Positions 6,957 to 15,226 are shown, counted from the stretch's first letter. The stretch: 23,319 nucleotides of DNA from an uncultured beta proteobacterium (GCA_903868285.1 CAIPUP010000265.1:1-23319); one strand, 5' to 3'. Notes: generated from the sequence alone by a model not told the origin. A program made the numbers and translations.

Positions 6957-6960
6957 TGGC

Positions 6961-8211
6961 ATGAAAAAAACCTTGATGGCGACCCTGGTTGGCGCCGCAA
7001 TGATGACCGGGAGCGGCACCATGTTCGCGCAGGGCGCAGGCAAGGGCGCCGACAAGGGCAAGGCTGCCGGCGGTATTTCGGGCGGTGTGGTCAAGATCGG
7101 TGTGATTACCGATATGTCTGGCCTGTATGCCGATCTTGGTGGCGAGGGTTCGGTCACCGCAGCGCGCATGGCAGCCGAGGAATTCGGCAACCGTGTGGCG
7201 GGCGTGGCTATCGAAGTGGTGGGTGCGGATCACCAGAACAAGCCCGACGTGGGTGCCAACAAGATTCGCGAGTGGTACGACACCCAGAACGTCGACATGG
7301 TGTCGGACGCGCTGAACTCGGCCGTCGGTATTGCGCTGGCCAAGATTTCTGCGGAAAAGAACAAACTGGCCATGATCAGCGGCGCAGCCACCTCACGTCT
7401 GACCAACGAGGACTGCAACGCCAACACCATTCACTATGGCTATGACACTTACGCCTTGGCGAATATTTCTGGTAACGCCATTGTCAAAGCGGGTGGCAAG
7501 TCCTGGTTCTTCCTGACCTCTGACTATGCACTGGGGCATTCCCTCGAGAACGACACTGGCGGTTGGGTCAAGCGCGCTGGTGGTGAGGTCAAGGGTGCGG
7601 TGCGACATCCGCTCAATGCCTCGGACTTTTCGTCCTTCCTGCTGCAGGCGCAGGCCTCCAAGGCACAGGTGGTTGGTCTGGCCAATGCCGGTGGCGACAC
7701 CATCAACTCCGTCAAGGCAGCGGTGGAATTCGGTCTGACCAAGAACCAGACTTTGGCGGGGCTGCTGGTGTTCATTACCGACATTCATTCACTCGGCTTA
7801 CAGAACACCCAGGGCATGTACCTGACCGATGGCTGGTACTGGGACCTGAATGAAGACACCCGCAAGTTCGGCAAGCGCTTTTTCGAGCGTATGAAAAAGA
7901 TGCCCTCGATGATTCATGCCGGCACCTATTCCGCCACGCTGCAATACCTGAAGGCGGTACAGGCCACCAATTCGGATGATCCGAAGGTGATCCGTGCTTA
8001 TCTCAGCAAAACCAAGATGAACGACATGTTCCACAAGAACGCCTGGTTGCGTGAGGATGGTCGGGTCATTCGTGATATGTATCTGATGCAGGTGAAGAAG
8101 CCCTCGGAATCGAAGTACCCGTGGGACTACTACCATGTGCGTGCCACGGTGCCGGGCGAGCAAGCGTTCCAGCCGCTGGCCCAGTCCAAGTGTTCGCTGA
8201 TCAAGAAATAA
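6961..8211 (+). CDS. Periplasmic substrate-binding protein of a Liv-type ABC transporter, copy 2
   Basis: 416 residues. Type 1 periplasmic binding protein with a clean signal peptide (MKKTLMATLVGAAMMTG, likely cleavage at MFA/Q near residue 23). It aligns end to end with the preceding gene: across the central 200 residues I count roughly 30 differences by eye, mostly conservative, and one 53-bp block is identical in DNA. Differences in the N-terminal half include VGAGSSRLS versus SGAATSRLT around the first ligand-binding loop region. The frame is also open upstream to 6934, but the ATG at 6961 with its AGGAGGAG site and signal peptide is the start. A 13-bp hairpin follows the stop and separates it from the permease genes. 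Two paralogues for one set of permeases suggests either dosage or widened ligand range. Confidence 0.93.
   Translation: MKKTLMATLVGAAMMTGSGTMFAQGAGKGADKGKAAGGISGGVVKIGVITDMSGLYADLGGEGSVTAARMAAEEFGNRVAGVAIEVVGADHQNKPDVGANKIREWYDTQNVDMVSDALNSAVGIALAKISAEKNKLAMISGAATSRLTNEDCNANTIHYGYDTYALANISGNAIVKAGGKSWFFLTSDYALGHSLENDTGGWVKRAGGEVKGAVRHPLNASDFSSFLLQAQASKAQVVGLANAGGDTINSVKAAVEFGLTKNQTLAGLLVFITDIHSLGLQNTQGMYLTDGWYWDLNEDTRKFGKRFFERMKKMPSMIHAGTYSATLQYLKAVQATNSDDPKVIRAYLSKTKMNDMFHKNAWLREDGRVIRDMYLMQVKKPSESKYPWDYYHVRATVPGEQAFQPLAQSKCSLIKK
8077..8129 (+). repeat. 53-bp identity block, copy in second binding-protein gene
   Basis: Exact copy of 6775-6827; offset between copies is 1302 bases, close to the length of one binding-protein gene plus spacer, as expected for a tandem duplication. 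Confidence 0.85.
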
Positions 8212-8219
8212 GTGTCTGA

Positions 8220-8254
8220 CAGGAGCCAGGGCGTAGCAATTGCCCTGGCTCCTG
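8220..8254 (+). promoter_or_regulatory. 13-bp perfect stem-loop between binding-protein and permease genes
   Basis: CAGGAGCCAGGGC (8220-8232) pairs perfectly with GCCCTGGCTCCTG (8242-8254) around a 9-base loop. It begins 9 bases after the binding-protein stop. There is no U run after it, so it is not a standard intrinsic terminator. In other binding-protein-dependent transport operons, a structure at this place protects the upstream message or attenuates read-through, giving more binding protein than permease; that role is inferred here. The next gene starts 39 bases downstream. Confidence 0.75.
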
Positions 8255-8293
8255 ATGCAGTGCCGTTGTCGTAGTCAGTCATCAAGGTAAATC

Positions 8294-9178
8294 ATGGAAA
8301 TTTTTGGCGTTCCCCACCAGGCGTTACTCGGCCAGTTGCTGCTGGGGCTGGTCAATGGCTCGTTTTACGCCATGCTTTCTCTGGGCCTGGCAGTGATTTT
8401 CGGACTGCTCAATATCATCAACTTTGCGCATGGCGCGATGTACATGATGGGCGCTTATGCCGCCTGGATGCTTCTGGAATATTTTCAGATCGGGTACTGG
8501 TGGAGTCTGTTGCTGGCACCGCTGTCGGTAGGTGCCTTCGGTATCCTGATCGAGCGTGTGCTGATGAAATGGATCTATCGCCTCGACCATCTGTATGGCT
8601 TGTTGCTGACCTTTGGTCTGTCGCTGATCCTCGAGGGTATCTACCGCGATCAGTTTGGTGTTTCGGGTCAGCCTTATCAGGTACCGGAGCTGCTGCGCGG
8701 CGCTACCGATCTTGGTTTCATGCGACTGCCCAATTACCGTGCCTGGGTGGTGCTGGTGTCGCTGATTGTTTGTCTGGGCACCTGGTATGTGATTGAACGC
8801 ACCCGACTGGGCGCCAATCTGCGCGCTGGTACCGAGAACCCGCAGCTGGTGCAGGCCTTCGGTGTCAACGTGCCCCTGATGGTGACGCTGACCTTCGCGT
8901 TTGGTGTTGGTCTGGCCGGCCTTGCCGGTGTGCTGGCCGCGCCGCTCTACCAGATCAATCCGCTTATGGGCTCCAACCTCATCATCACGGTATTTGCGGT
9001 GGTGGTGATTGGCGGCATGGGCTCCATACTGGGTTCCATCGTGACCGGGATCGGCCTGGGCTTGATCGAGGGCTTGACCAAGGTGTTCTGGTCGGAGGCG
9101 TCGTCGACCGTGGTGTTTGTGATCATGGCCATCGTATTGCTGGTGCGGCCTGCCGGATTGTTCGGACGAGAGAAATAG
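8294..9178 (+). CDS. Branched-chain-type ABC transporter permease (LivH family)
   Basis: Inner-membrane subunit, 294 residues, strongly hydrophobic with about eight predicted membrane segments by eye. Family hallmarks: GLVNGSFYAMLSLGLAVIFG near the N-terminus, INFAHGAMYMMGAY beginning at residue 42, the cytoplasmic coupling loop LRAGTENPQLVQAFGV around 178-193, and the glycine-rich VVVIGGMGSILGSIVTG near the C-terminus. The start has an AAGGTAAA site. The second permease starts two bases after this stop, so they form a heterodimer encoded as a pair. Ligand is not predictable from the permease. Confidence 0.94.
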   Translation: MEIFGVPHQALLGQLLLGLVNGSFYAMLSLGLAVIFGLLNIINFAHGAMYMMGAYAAWMLLEYFQIGYWWSLLLAPLSVGAFGILIERVLMKWIYRLDHLYGLLLTFGLSLILEGIYRDQFGVSGQPYQVPELLRGATDLGFMRLPNYRAWVVLVSLIVCLGTWYVIERTRLGANLRAGTENPQLVQAFGVNVPLMVTLTFAFGVGLAGLAGVLAAPLYQINPLMGSNLIITVFAVVVIGGMGSILGSIVTGIGLGLIEGLTKVFWSEASSTVVFVIMAIVLLVRPAGLFGREK

Positions 9179-9180
9179 AC

Positions 9181-10113
9181 GTGAAACGCAGCTATCTAGG
9201 TTTTATCGCCCTGGCCGTGCTCGGCCTGCTTGCCCCCTACACCGGGGCCTATCCAATTTTTCTGATGAAGGCGCTGTGCTTTGCGCTGTTTGCCTGCGCC
9301 TTCAATCTGCTGCTCGGCTTTACCGGACTATTGTCCTTTGGTCATGCCGCCTTCTTCGGCAGCGCCGGCTATGTGCTTGGCCACAGCATGAAGGTCTGGG
9401 GCTGGTCGCCCGAGGCCGGACTGTTGATTGCTACCGCTGCCAGCGGTGTCCTGGGCGTGCTGATCGGCGGTCTGGCGATCCGTCGTCAGGGCATTTACTT
9501 CGCCATGATCACCCTGGCCCTGGCACAGATGATTTATTTCTTCTGCATCCAGGCGCCATTCACCGGGGCCGAGGACGGCTTGCAGGGCGTGCCGCGTGGC
9601 GTGCTGTTCGGTGTCTTCGATCTATCGGATGACATGAGCATGTATTACCTGGTGCTGGCGATCTTTTTGCTCGGCTTCATGCTCATCGATCGCACCGTGC
9701 ACTCACCGTTTGGCCAGGTGCTCAAGGCGATTCGGGAGAATGAAGCACGCGCGCTGTCGCTGGGCTATGAGGTTGATCGCTACAAACTGCTGGCCTTTGT
9801 GCTCTCGGCCGCGCTGTCCGGCCTGGCCGGCGCCACCAAGACCCTGGTGCTGGGTTTCGAGACCCTCACCGATGTCAACTGGCCGCTCTCGGGCGAAGTG
9901 GTGCTGATGACGCTGATCGGTGGCATTGGCACCTTGTTCGGGCCGGTGGTGGGTGCGTTTCTCATCATCACGCTGCAAAACGAACTGGCTGACAAGGTGG
10001 GCTCCTGGGTGCAGGTGATCCTGGGCGCCATCTTCGTGCTGTGCGTGCTGGCCTTCCGGCGCGGCATTGTGGGTGAGCTGTCGGCGCGGTTTGGTTCGCG
10101 CAAGAACGCCTAG
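9181..10113 (+). CDS. Branched-chain-type ABC transporter permease (LivM family)
   Basis: Inner-membrane subunit, 310 residues, partner of the preceding permease. The start is GTG 9181, two bases after the LivH-type stop, with GAGAGAAA upstream. Hallmarks: LLGFTGLLSFGHAAFFGSAGY, the coupling loop AIRENEARALSLGYEVDRYK, and LIGGIGTLFGPVVGAFL near the C-terminus. It is the last gene of the + strand transport block; the next gene is convergent and ends 36 bases away. No convincing terminator is seen in that gap; a 5-bp CGGGG/CCCCG pairing at 10127-10147 is too weak to call. Confidence 0.94.
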   Translation: MKRSYLGFIALAVLGLLAPYTGAYPIFLMKALCFALFACAFNLLLGFTGLLSFGHAAFFGSAGYVLGHSMKVWGWSPEAGLLIATAASGVLGVLIGGLAIRRQGIYFAMITLALAQMIYFFCIQAPFTGAEDGLQGVPRGVLFGVFDLSDDMSMYYLVLAIFLLGFMLIDRTVHSPFGQVLKAIRENEARALSLGYEVDRYKLLAFVLSAALSGLAGATKTLVLGFETLTDVNWPLSGEVVLMTLIGGIGTLFGPVVGAFLIITLQNELADKVGSWVQVILGAIFVLCVLAFRRGIVGELSARFGSRKNA

Positions 10114-10149
10114 CGGTAGTGATAGACGGGGCGAGTACCGAACCCCGGG

Positions 10150-11394
10150 TCAGATCACCCGCTTCTGTCGCAGTCGCTCCAAGGCTGCCGCATCCAGCCC
10201 CAGCACCTGCTGCAGCACGTCGTCGGTGTGCTGGCCGAGCGTGGGTGGCGGTACATCATGGCGGATCGGCGTCTCCGAGAAGCGTATCGGGTTGCGCACG
10301 GTCGAGACCGTGCCCACCGGATGCGCCATATCGACCTTCAGGCCGCGATGCTGGACCTGCGCATCCTGGAACACTTCCTGGTAGTCGTTGATCGGACCGC
10401 AGGGGACGTTGGCTTCTTCAAGTTCTTGAATCCATTGACTTTTTTTCCTAGTTCGCATGACCGCGCGGATGAGCGGGGTGAGCACCTCGCGATGCTGCAG
10501 GCGATCCGGGTTGGTCTTGAATCGGGCATCGTCGGCCAGCTCGGGCAGGCCGGCCACCTGGCAGAAGCTGCGGAACTGCGAGTCATTGCCGACCGCCAGA
10601 ATGAGATGGCTGTCGCTGGTGGCGAAGACTTCGTAGGGGACGATGTTGATGTGCGCATTGCCCCAGCGCTGCGGCACCTGCTCCGAGCACCAGAAGTTGA
10701 GGATCTGGTTGGCACCAAAGGCAACGATGGTGTCCAGCAGTGCCATGTCGATATGCTGGCCCTGGCCGGTACGTTCCTTGTGGGTGAGCGCGGCGCTCAC
10801 CGCCAGGCTGGCATACATGCCGGTCAGCACATCGGTGATGGCGATGCCGACTTTTTGTGGCCCGCCACCGGCTTCGTTGTCGCGCTCCCCGGTGATGGAC
10901 ATCAGTCCGCCCATGCCCTGGAAAATGAAGTCATAACCCGGGCGGGCGGCGTAGGGGCCGGTCTGGCCAAAGCCAGTCACCGAGCAATACACCAGCCCCG
11001 GATTGATGGCGCGCAGGTCTTCATAGCCCAGGCCGTATTTGGCCAATGCACCGACCTTGAAGTTCTCCAGCACCACATCGCATTTCGCTGCCAGCTGGCG
11101 GATCAGCGCCTGTCCGTCGGGATGTGCCAGATCGACCGTGACGGACTTCTTGCCGCGATTGACTGACAGGAAATAAGCCGATTCCGCGCTGGGCTTGCCC
11201 TGGGCGTCGTGCAGGAAGGGCGGGCCCCAGGCGCGGGTGTCATCACCCTTGATCGGCCGTTCGATCTTGATCACCTCGGCCCCGAGATCGGCCAGGTTCT
11301 GCGCTGCCCAGGGGCCGGCCAGTACCCGAGTCAGATCAAGCACCCGGATATGGGATAGCGGTAGCGTTGGTGTTGTGACGGATGCATCACGCAT
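10150..11394 (-). CDS. CoA-transferase family III (CaiB/BaiF), SUGCT-like
   Basis: Moves CoA from a donor thioester to a carboxylic acid through an aspartyl-CoA intermediate. 414 residues, normal for the family. Visible: IRVLDLTRVLAGPWAAQNLADLGAEVIKIE at the N-terminus, GDDTRAWGPPF, LSVNRGKKSV, the catalytic Asp D188 in AITDVLTGMYA (equivalent of Asp169 of formyl-CoA transferase), and GQHIDMALLD. The wording resembles human SUGCT (succinate-hydroxymethylglutarate/glutarate CoA-transferase) more than oxalate or carnitine enzymes, but the partner pair is inference. It is the only minus-strand gene between the transport block and etfBA, and is divergent from etfB with a 172-base gap that holds a candidate promoter for each side. 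The start ATG has AGGT eight bases upstream. Confidence 0.92.
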   Translation of the reverse strand: MRDASVTTPTLPLSHIRVLDLTRVLAGPWAAQNLADLGAEVIKIERPIKGDDTRAWGPPFLHDAQGKPSAESAYFLSVNRGKKSVTVDLAHPDGQALIRQLAAKCDVVLENFKVGALAKYGLGYEDLRAINPGLVYCSVTGFGQTGPYAARPGYDFIFQGMGGLMSITGERDNEAGGGPQKVGIAITDVLTGMYASLAVSAALTHKERTGQGQHIDMALLDTIVAFGANQILNFWCSEQVPQRWGNAHINIVPYEVFATSDSHLILAVGNDSQFRSFCQVAGLPELADDARFKTNPDRLQHREVLTPLIRAVMRTRKKSQWIQELEEANVPCGPINDYQEVFQDAQVQHRGLKVDMAHPVGTVSTVRNPIRFSETPIRHDVPPPTLGQHTDDVLQQVLGLDAAALERLRQKRVI

Positions 11395-11447
11395 GGTGTC
11401 AACCTGAAAGTAGAGCAGCAGGGTGGAAGAGGATTTTGCCGGGCGCG

Positions 11448-11477
11448 ATTCTAAGCCCTGCGTCTTGGCTCTGTCCC
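11448..11477 (-). promoter_or_regulatory. Candidate sigma-70 promoter of the CoA-transferase gene
   Basis: Reading the minus strand: GGGACA (-35, 11477-11472), 18-base spacer, TAGAAT (-10, 11453-11448). The -35 matches TTGACA at four of six positions and the -10 matches TATAAT at five of six. Transcription would begin about 46 bases before the start codon. Confidence 0.45.
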
Positions 11478-11510
11478 GCTATGCCGGATGGGCTGCCGCG
11501 GGTGCTCCCG

Positions 11511-11516
11511 TATACT
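11511..11516 (+). promoter_or_regulatory. Candidate -10 element for etfB
   Basis: TATACT matches TATAAT at five of six positions, 50 bases before the etfB start, in the gap between divergent genes. No good -35 hexamer lies 16-18 bases upstream (region 11487-11494), so this may be activator-dependent or not a promoter. Confidence 0.35.
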
Positions 11517-11566
11517 TGCGACACTTTTTTGCTGCGCCGGTTGGCTGAACTCATGAGGCTTAAACG

Positions 11567-12316
11567 ATGAAAGTGCTGGTCCCGATCAAGCGTGTGGTGG
11601 ATTACAACGTCAAGGTGCGTGTGCGCTCGGATGGCTCGGGTGTCGAGACGGCGAACGTCAAGATGTCGATGAACCCGTTTGATGAAATCGCGGTCGAGGA
11701 GGCCATGCGCCTCAAGGAGGCCGGTCTGGCGAGCGAGGTGGTGGTGGTGTCCTGTGGTGTGACCGCCTGCCAGGAAACCCTGCGTACCGGTCTGGCCATC
11801 GGTGCGGATCGCGCGCTGCTGGTGGAGTCGGAGGTCGAGCTGCAGCCGCTGGCGGTGGCAAAACTGCTGCAAGCGGTGTGTGTGCGCGAGGCACCCGGGC
11901 TGGTGATCATGGGCAAGCAGGCCATTGACGACGATTCCAATCAGACCGGCCAGATGCTGGCGGGTCTGCTGGGTTGGCCGCAAGCGACCTTTGCCTCGAA
12001 GCTCAAGCTTGCCGACGGACGGGCGCAAGTCACGCGCGAGGTCGATGGCGGGCTGGAGACGGTGTCAATCCGCTTGCCGGCGGTGGTCACGACCGATCTG
12101 CGCCTGAACGAGCCGCGTTATGTGACCCTGCCCAACATCATGAAAGCCAAGAAAAAAACGCTGGATGTATTGAAGCCGGCCGAGCTCGGTGTGGATGTCA
12201 GTCCGCGCCTGAAGACGCTGAAGGTGGAAGAGCCGCCGGTCAGAAAGGCCGGCATCAAGGTGGCCGACGTGCAGGCCCTGGTCGACAAACTCAAGAATGA
12301 AGCGAAGGTGATCTGA
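11567..12316 (+). CDS. etfB: Electron transfer flavoprotein beta subunit
   Basis: Small subunit of ETF, the soluble flavoprotein that takes electrons from acyl-CoA dehydrogenases. 249 residues, the usual length. It opens MKVLVPIKRVVDYNVKVRV, carries the conserved NPFDEIAVEEA segment, the nucleotide-binding GKQAIDDDSNQTGQMLA stretch, and the family signature RYVTLPNIMKAKKK at about 184-197, which forms the recognition loop region docking with dehydrogenases. The stop overlaps the etfA start by one base (TGATG). It leads a three-gene run with etfA and an acyl-CoA dehydrogenase, and lies divergent from the CoA-transferase. This is the canonical housekeeping-type ETF (group I) rather than the bifurcating FixAB type, judging by the short N-terminus and the nearby ETF-QO. 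Confidence 0.96.
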   Translation: MKVLVPIKRVVDYNVKVRVRSDGSGVETANVKMSMNPFDEIAVEEAMRLKEAGLASEVVVVSCGVTACQETLRTGLAIGADRALLVESEVELQPLAVAKLLQAVCVREAPGLVIMGKQAIDDDSNQTGQMLAGLLGWPQATFASKLKLADGRAQVTREVDGGLETVSIRLPAVVTTDLRLNEPRYVTLPNIMKAKKKTLDVLKPAELGVDVSPRLKTLKVEEPPVRKAGIKVADVQALVDKLKNEAKVI

Positions 12317-13260
12317 TGGCTGTTCTGGTCCTGGTCGAGCATGACAATCAGGTGTTGCGTGCGGCAACCCTGAATACGGTTGCGGCGGCATCGCAAATCG
12401 GCGGCGAACTGCACTTGCTGGTGGCCGGTAGCGGCGTCGGTACGGTGGCACAGGCGGCTGCGCAGATTGCCGGTGTGGGCAAGGTGTTGGTCGCGGATGC
12501 GCCGCAGCTGGGGCAGTTTTTACCTGAGCAGGTGGCCGCGGTAGTCAGCACGCTGGCATCGGGCTACAGCCATGTGCTGGCGGCGGCGACTTCTGTCGGC
12601 AAGAACGTGTTGCCACGGGCTGCCGCACTGTGCGACATGCAGCAGATCTCCGAAATCATCGCGGTCGTCTCACCGGACACCTTCGTGCGTCCGATCTATG
12701 CCGGCAATGCACTGGCCACGGTGCAGTCGGCTGATGCCATCAAGTTCATCACGGTGCGGGCCACCGGCTTTGATGCGGTGGCCGCCAGTGGCGGTTCGGC
12801 TGCAGTCGAGAATATTGCGGTGGACAGCCATGTGGATGTCGCGATGTCGAGCTTTGTCAGTCGCGAAGTGTCCAAGAGCGAGCGGCCGGAACTGACTGCT
12901 GCGCGGGTCATCGTTTCGGGTGGGCGCGGCATGGGTTCGGCAGAAAACTTCAAGTTGCTCGAGCCCCTGGCCGATCGGCTTAATGCCGCCATGGGCGCCT
13001 CGCGCGCAGCGGTGGACGCCGGCTTCGTGCCCAACGATTGGCAGGTGGGGCAGACCGGCAAGATCGTCGCGCCCGAGCTGTATATCGCCGTGGGCATCTC
13101 CGGCGCGATTCAGCATCTGGCCGGCATGAAGGACAGTCGCGTGATAGTCGCTATCAACAAGGATGAGGAAGCACCGATATTCCAGGTGGCTGACTACGGG
13201 CTAGTGGGTGATCTGTTCCAGATCGTGCCGGAACTGGTGGCGGCGCTCGGCCCGGCCTGA
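12316..13260 (+). CDS. etfA: Electron transfer flavoprotein alpha subunit
   Basis: Large subunit of ETF that binds the redox-active FAD. 314 residues. The C-terminal FAD domain is plain: VSGGRGMGS from about residue 200, PLADRLNAAMGASRAAVDAGFVP, QVGQTGKIVAPELYIAVGISGAIQH, and VAINKDEEAPIFQVADYGLVGD. The N-terminal domain (VLVEHDNQ to about 185) pairs with EtfB. The ribosome binding site GAAGGTGA lies at the end of etfB and the genes overlap by one base, so 1:1 translation is expected. The acyl-CoA dehydrogenase begins 51 bases later. Confidence 0.96.
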   Translation: MAVLVLVEHDNQVLRAATLNTVAAASQIGGELHLLVAGSGVGTVAQAAAQIAGVGKVLVADAPQLGQFLPEQVAAVVSTLASGYSHVLAAATSVGKNVLPRAAALCDMQQISEIIAVVSPDTFVRPIYAGNALATVQSADAIKFITVRATGFDAVAASGGSAAVENIAVDSHVDVAMSSFVSREVSKSERPELTAARVIVSGGRGMGSAENFKLLEPLADRLNAAMGASRAAVDAGFVPNDWQVGQTGKIVAPELYIAVGISGAIQHLAGMKDSRVIVAINKDEEAPIFQVADYGLVGDLFQIVPELVAALGPA

Positions 13261-13311
13261 AGCACGCCTTGCCCCGTACTCCCTTGGCAATCTGATTGCG
13301 CTTGCGCTGAT

Positions 13312-15207
13312 ATGACCGAGTACACCGCACCGCTCAAGGACATGTTGTTTGTCCTGCGTTACCTGTGCGGTTTAGACGACTTGTCGCAGTTGCCCGGCTG
13401 CGAAGACCTCAGTGCCGAGCTGGCAGCACAGGTGCTGGAGGAGAGCGGCCGCTTCGCCAGTGGCGTGTTGTCGCCGCTGAATGCGGTTGGCGATCGTGAA
13501 GGTGCGCACTGGGAGCAGGGTGTGGTGCGCATGCCAGCGGGTTTTGCGCCGGCCTATCGGCAATTTATCGATGCCGGCTGGAACTCGCTGCCGTTTCCCG
13601 CGGAATACGGTGGTCAGGGGCTGCCGCGCCTGCTGGCTGCGCCGGTGATGGAAATGTGGAAGTCGGCCAACCTTTCCTTTTCGCTTTGTCCGATGCTCAC
13701 CAGCGGCGCCATCGAGGCGCTGCTATTGCGTGGCACTGCATTGCAAAAGCAGACCTATCTGCCGCCCATGATCGAGGGCCGCTGGACCGGCACCATGAAT
13801 CTCACCGAGCCGCAGGCCGGCTCGGACCTGTCGCTGGTCAATACCCGAGCCGAACCGGTGTCGCCAGATGCTGCGTCGGATTTTGCTGATGGTGCATTGG
13901 TTGAACTGGGTGAATGCTATCGCCTGCACGGCCAGAAGATTTTCATCACCTATGGTGAGCATGATCTGGCCGAGAACATCATTCATCTGGTGCTGGCGCG
14001 CACACCCGGCGCACCCGAAGGCGTGCGCGGACTGTCGCTGTTCATCGTGCCGAAATACCTGCCCGACGCGCAGGGCAAGCCGTCACTGCGCAATGATGTG
14101 CACTGCGCCTCGATCGAACACAAGCTGGGCATTCATGCCAGTCCCACCGCGGTGATGTTGTTTGGCAGTGGTGTGGGCGAGGTGGGTGCAGGGGCGGTGG
14201 GCTATCGCCTGGGTACATTGCATCATGGTCTGGAGACCATGTTCATCATGATGAACGCGGCGCGTTTTGCTGTGGGCATGGAAGGCCTGGCCCTGGCCGA
14301 GCGTGCCATGCAGCAGGCAGTCAGCTATGCGCGCGATCGTCGCCAGAGCCGTGACCTGTCGGGAGCGCCGGGCGCGGTGCCCATCATTCGACATCCGGAT
14401 GTGCGTCGCATGCTGTTGAGCTTGCGATCGCAGGTCGAGGCGATGCGCGCCCTGGCCTATGTCGTGGCTGCGGCCATGGATGTGGCGCATCAGCATCCCG
14501 ATGCCGCCGAGCGTGCGCGGCAGCAGGCCTTTGTCGATCTGATGATCCCTGTCGTCAAGGGCTGGAATACCGAAAACGCGGTGGAACTGAGCAGCCTGGG
14601 TGTGCAGGTGCATGGTGGCATGGGCTTCATCGAGGAGACCGGCGCGGCGCAACTGTTACGCGATGCCCGCATCACCACCATCTATGAGGGCACCACCGGT
14701 ATCCAGGCCAACGATCTGGTCGGTCGCAAGATTCTGCGCGATGGCGGGAAGGCGGTGCGCGCCTGGATGGCGACCATGCGCGATGACCAATCGGCTTTGC
14801 AATTGCGGCTGCAGTCGGCAGACGCAGTCACCCCGGCACAAAAAGACAACGCATTGCGGCTGGCACAGGTGCTCGATGGTGCGTTGCAGTCGCTACAGCA
14901 TTGCGTCGACTGGATATTGCAGTCACCACAGGATGCGCCACGCCACCTGTCGGCGGTGCATGCCGGTGCTGTGCCGATGTTGACGCTCTGCGGCCTGGTG
15001 GCCGGTGGCTGGCAACTGGCGCGCTCGGTCGAGGTGGTGTTGCGCTTGCTCGATGACGATGCAACCACCGATCGGGATTTTCTCGAAGCCAAGTTGCACA
15101 CGGCAAGCTTTTATGCCGAGCACGCGCTGCGCCGCGTGCAGGGTCTGGCCGCCAGCGTGATGGGCGGCGCCGATGCGGTGCTGGACATGCCCGAGTCGCA
15201 GTTCTGA
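13312..15207 (+). CDS. Acyl-CoA dehydrogenase (long form, DmdC/FadE-like)
   Basis: FAD enzyme that introduces a 2,3 double bond in an acyl-CoA and passes electrons to ETF. 631 residues, longer than the 380-residue classical type because of an N-terminal segment (YTAPLKDMLFVLRYLCGL) and an extra C-terminal domain, as in the branch that includes 3-methylmercaptopropionyl-CoA dehydrogenase DmdC. Seen: FAD-contacting MNLTEPQAGSDLS at 162-174, QVHGGMGFIEETGAAQLLRDARI, and the candidate catalytic base E459 in IYEGTTGIQANDL. The start at ATG 13312 has no clear ribosome binding site; the YTAPLKDM segment right after it is conserved in the family and supports it. Substrate chain length is not predictable. 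It is downstream of etfBA and convergent with the ETF-QO gene, 19 bases apart. Confidence 0.94.
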   Translation: MTEYTAPLKDMLFVLRYLCGLDDLSQLPGCEDLSAELAAQVLEESGRFASGVLSPLNAVGDREGAHWEQGVVRMPAGFAPAYRQFIDAGWNSLPFPAEYGGQGLPRLLAAPVMEMWKSANLSFSLCPMLTSGAIEALLLRGTALQKQTYLPPMIEGRWTGTMNLTEPQAGSDLSLVNTRAEPVSPDAASDFADGALVELGECYRLHGQKIFITYGEHDLAENIIHLVLARTPGAPEGVRGLSLFIVPKYLPDAQGKPSLRNDVHCASIEHKLGIHASPTAVMLFGSGVGEVGAGAVGYRLGTLHHGLETMFIMMNAARFAVGMEGLALAERAMQQAVSYARDRRQSRDLSGAPGAVPIIRHPDVRRMLLSLRSQVEAMRALAYVVAAAMDVAHQHPDAAERARQQAFVDLMIPVVKGWNTENAVELSSLGVQVHGGMGFIEETGAAQLLRDARITTIYEGTTGIQANDLVGRKILRDGGKAVRAWMATMRDDQSALQLRLQSADAVTPAQKDNALRLAQVLDGALQSLQHCVDWILQSPQDAPRHLSAVHAGAVPMLTLCGLVAGGWQLARSVEVVLRLLDDDATTDRDFLEAKLHTASFYAEHALRRVQGLAASVMGGADAVLDMPESQF

Positions 15208-15226
15208 GGCCCGGGTTGCGCCGCCT

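Noticed and set aside
6238..7233. Long open frame on the minus strand across both binding-protein genes (about 330 codons).
   Set aside because: It mirrors two well-supported + strand genes, has a His/Arg-rich low-plausibility protein, and spans a gene junction; it is the usual codon-bias shadow of GC-rich genes.
10127..10147. CGGGG/CCCCG pairing between the convergent LivM-type and CoA-transferase genes as a terminator.
   Set aside because: Only five pairs with an 11-base loop and no T run on either strand.
10228..11166. 312-codon + strand frame opposite the CoA-transferase.
   Set aside because: The minus-strand product is a full-length family III CoA-transferase with catalytic Asp; the + frame has no recognisable domain or ribosome binding site.
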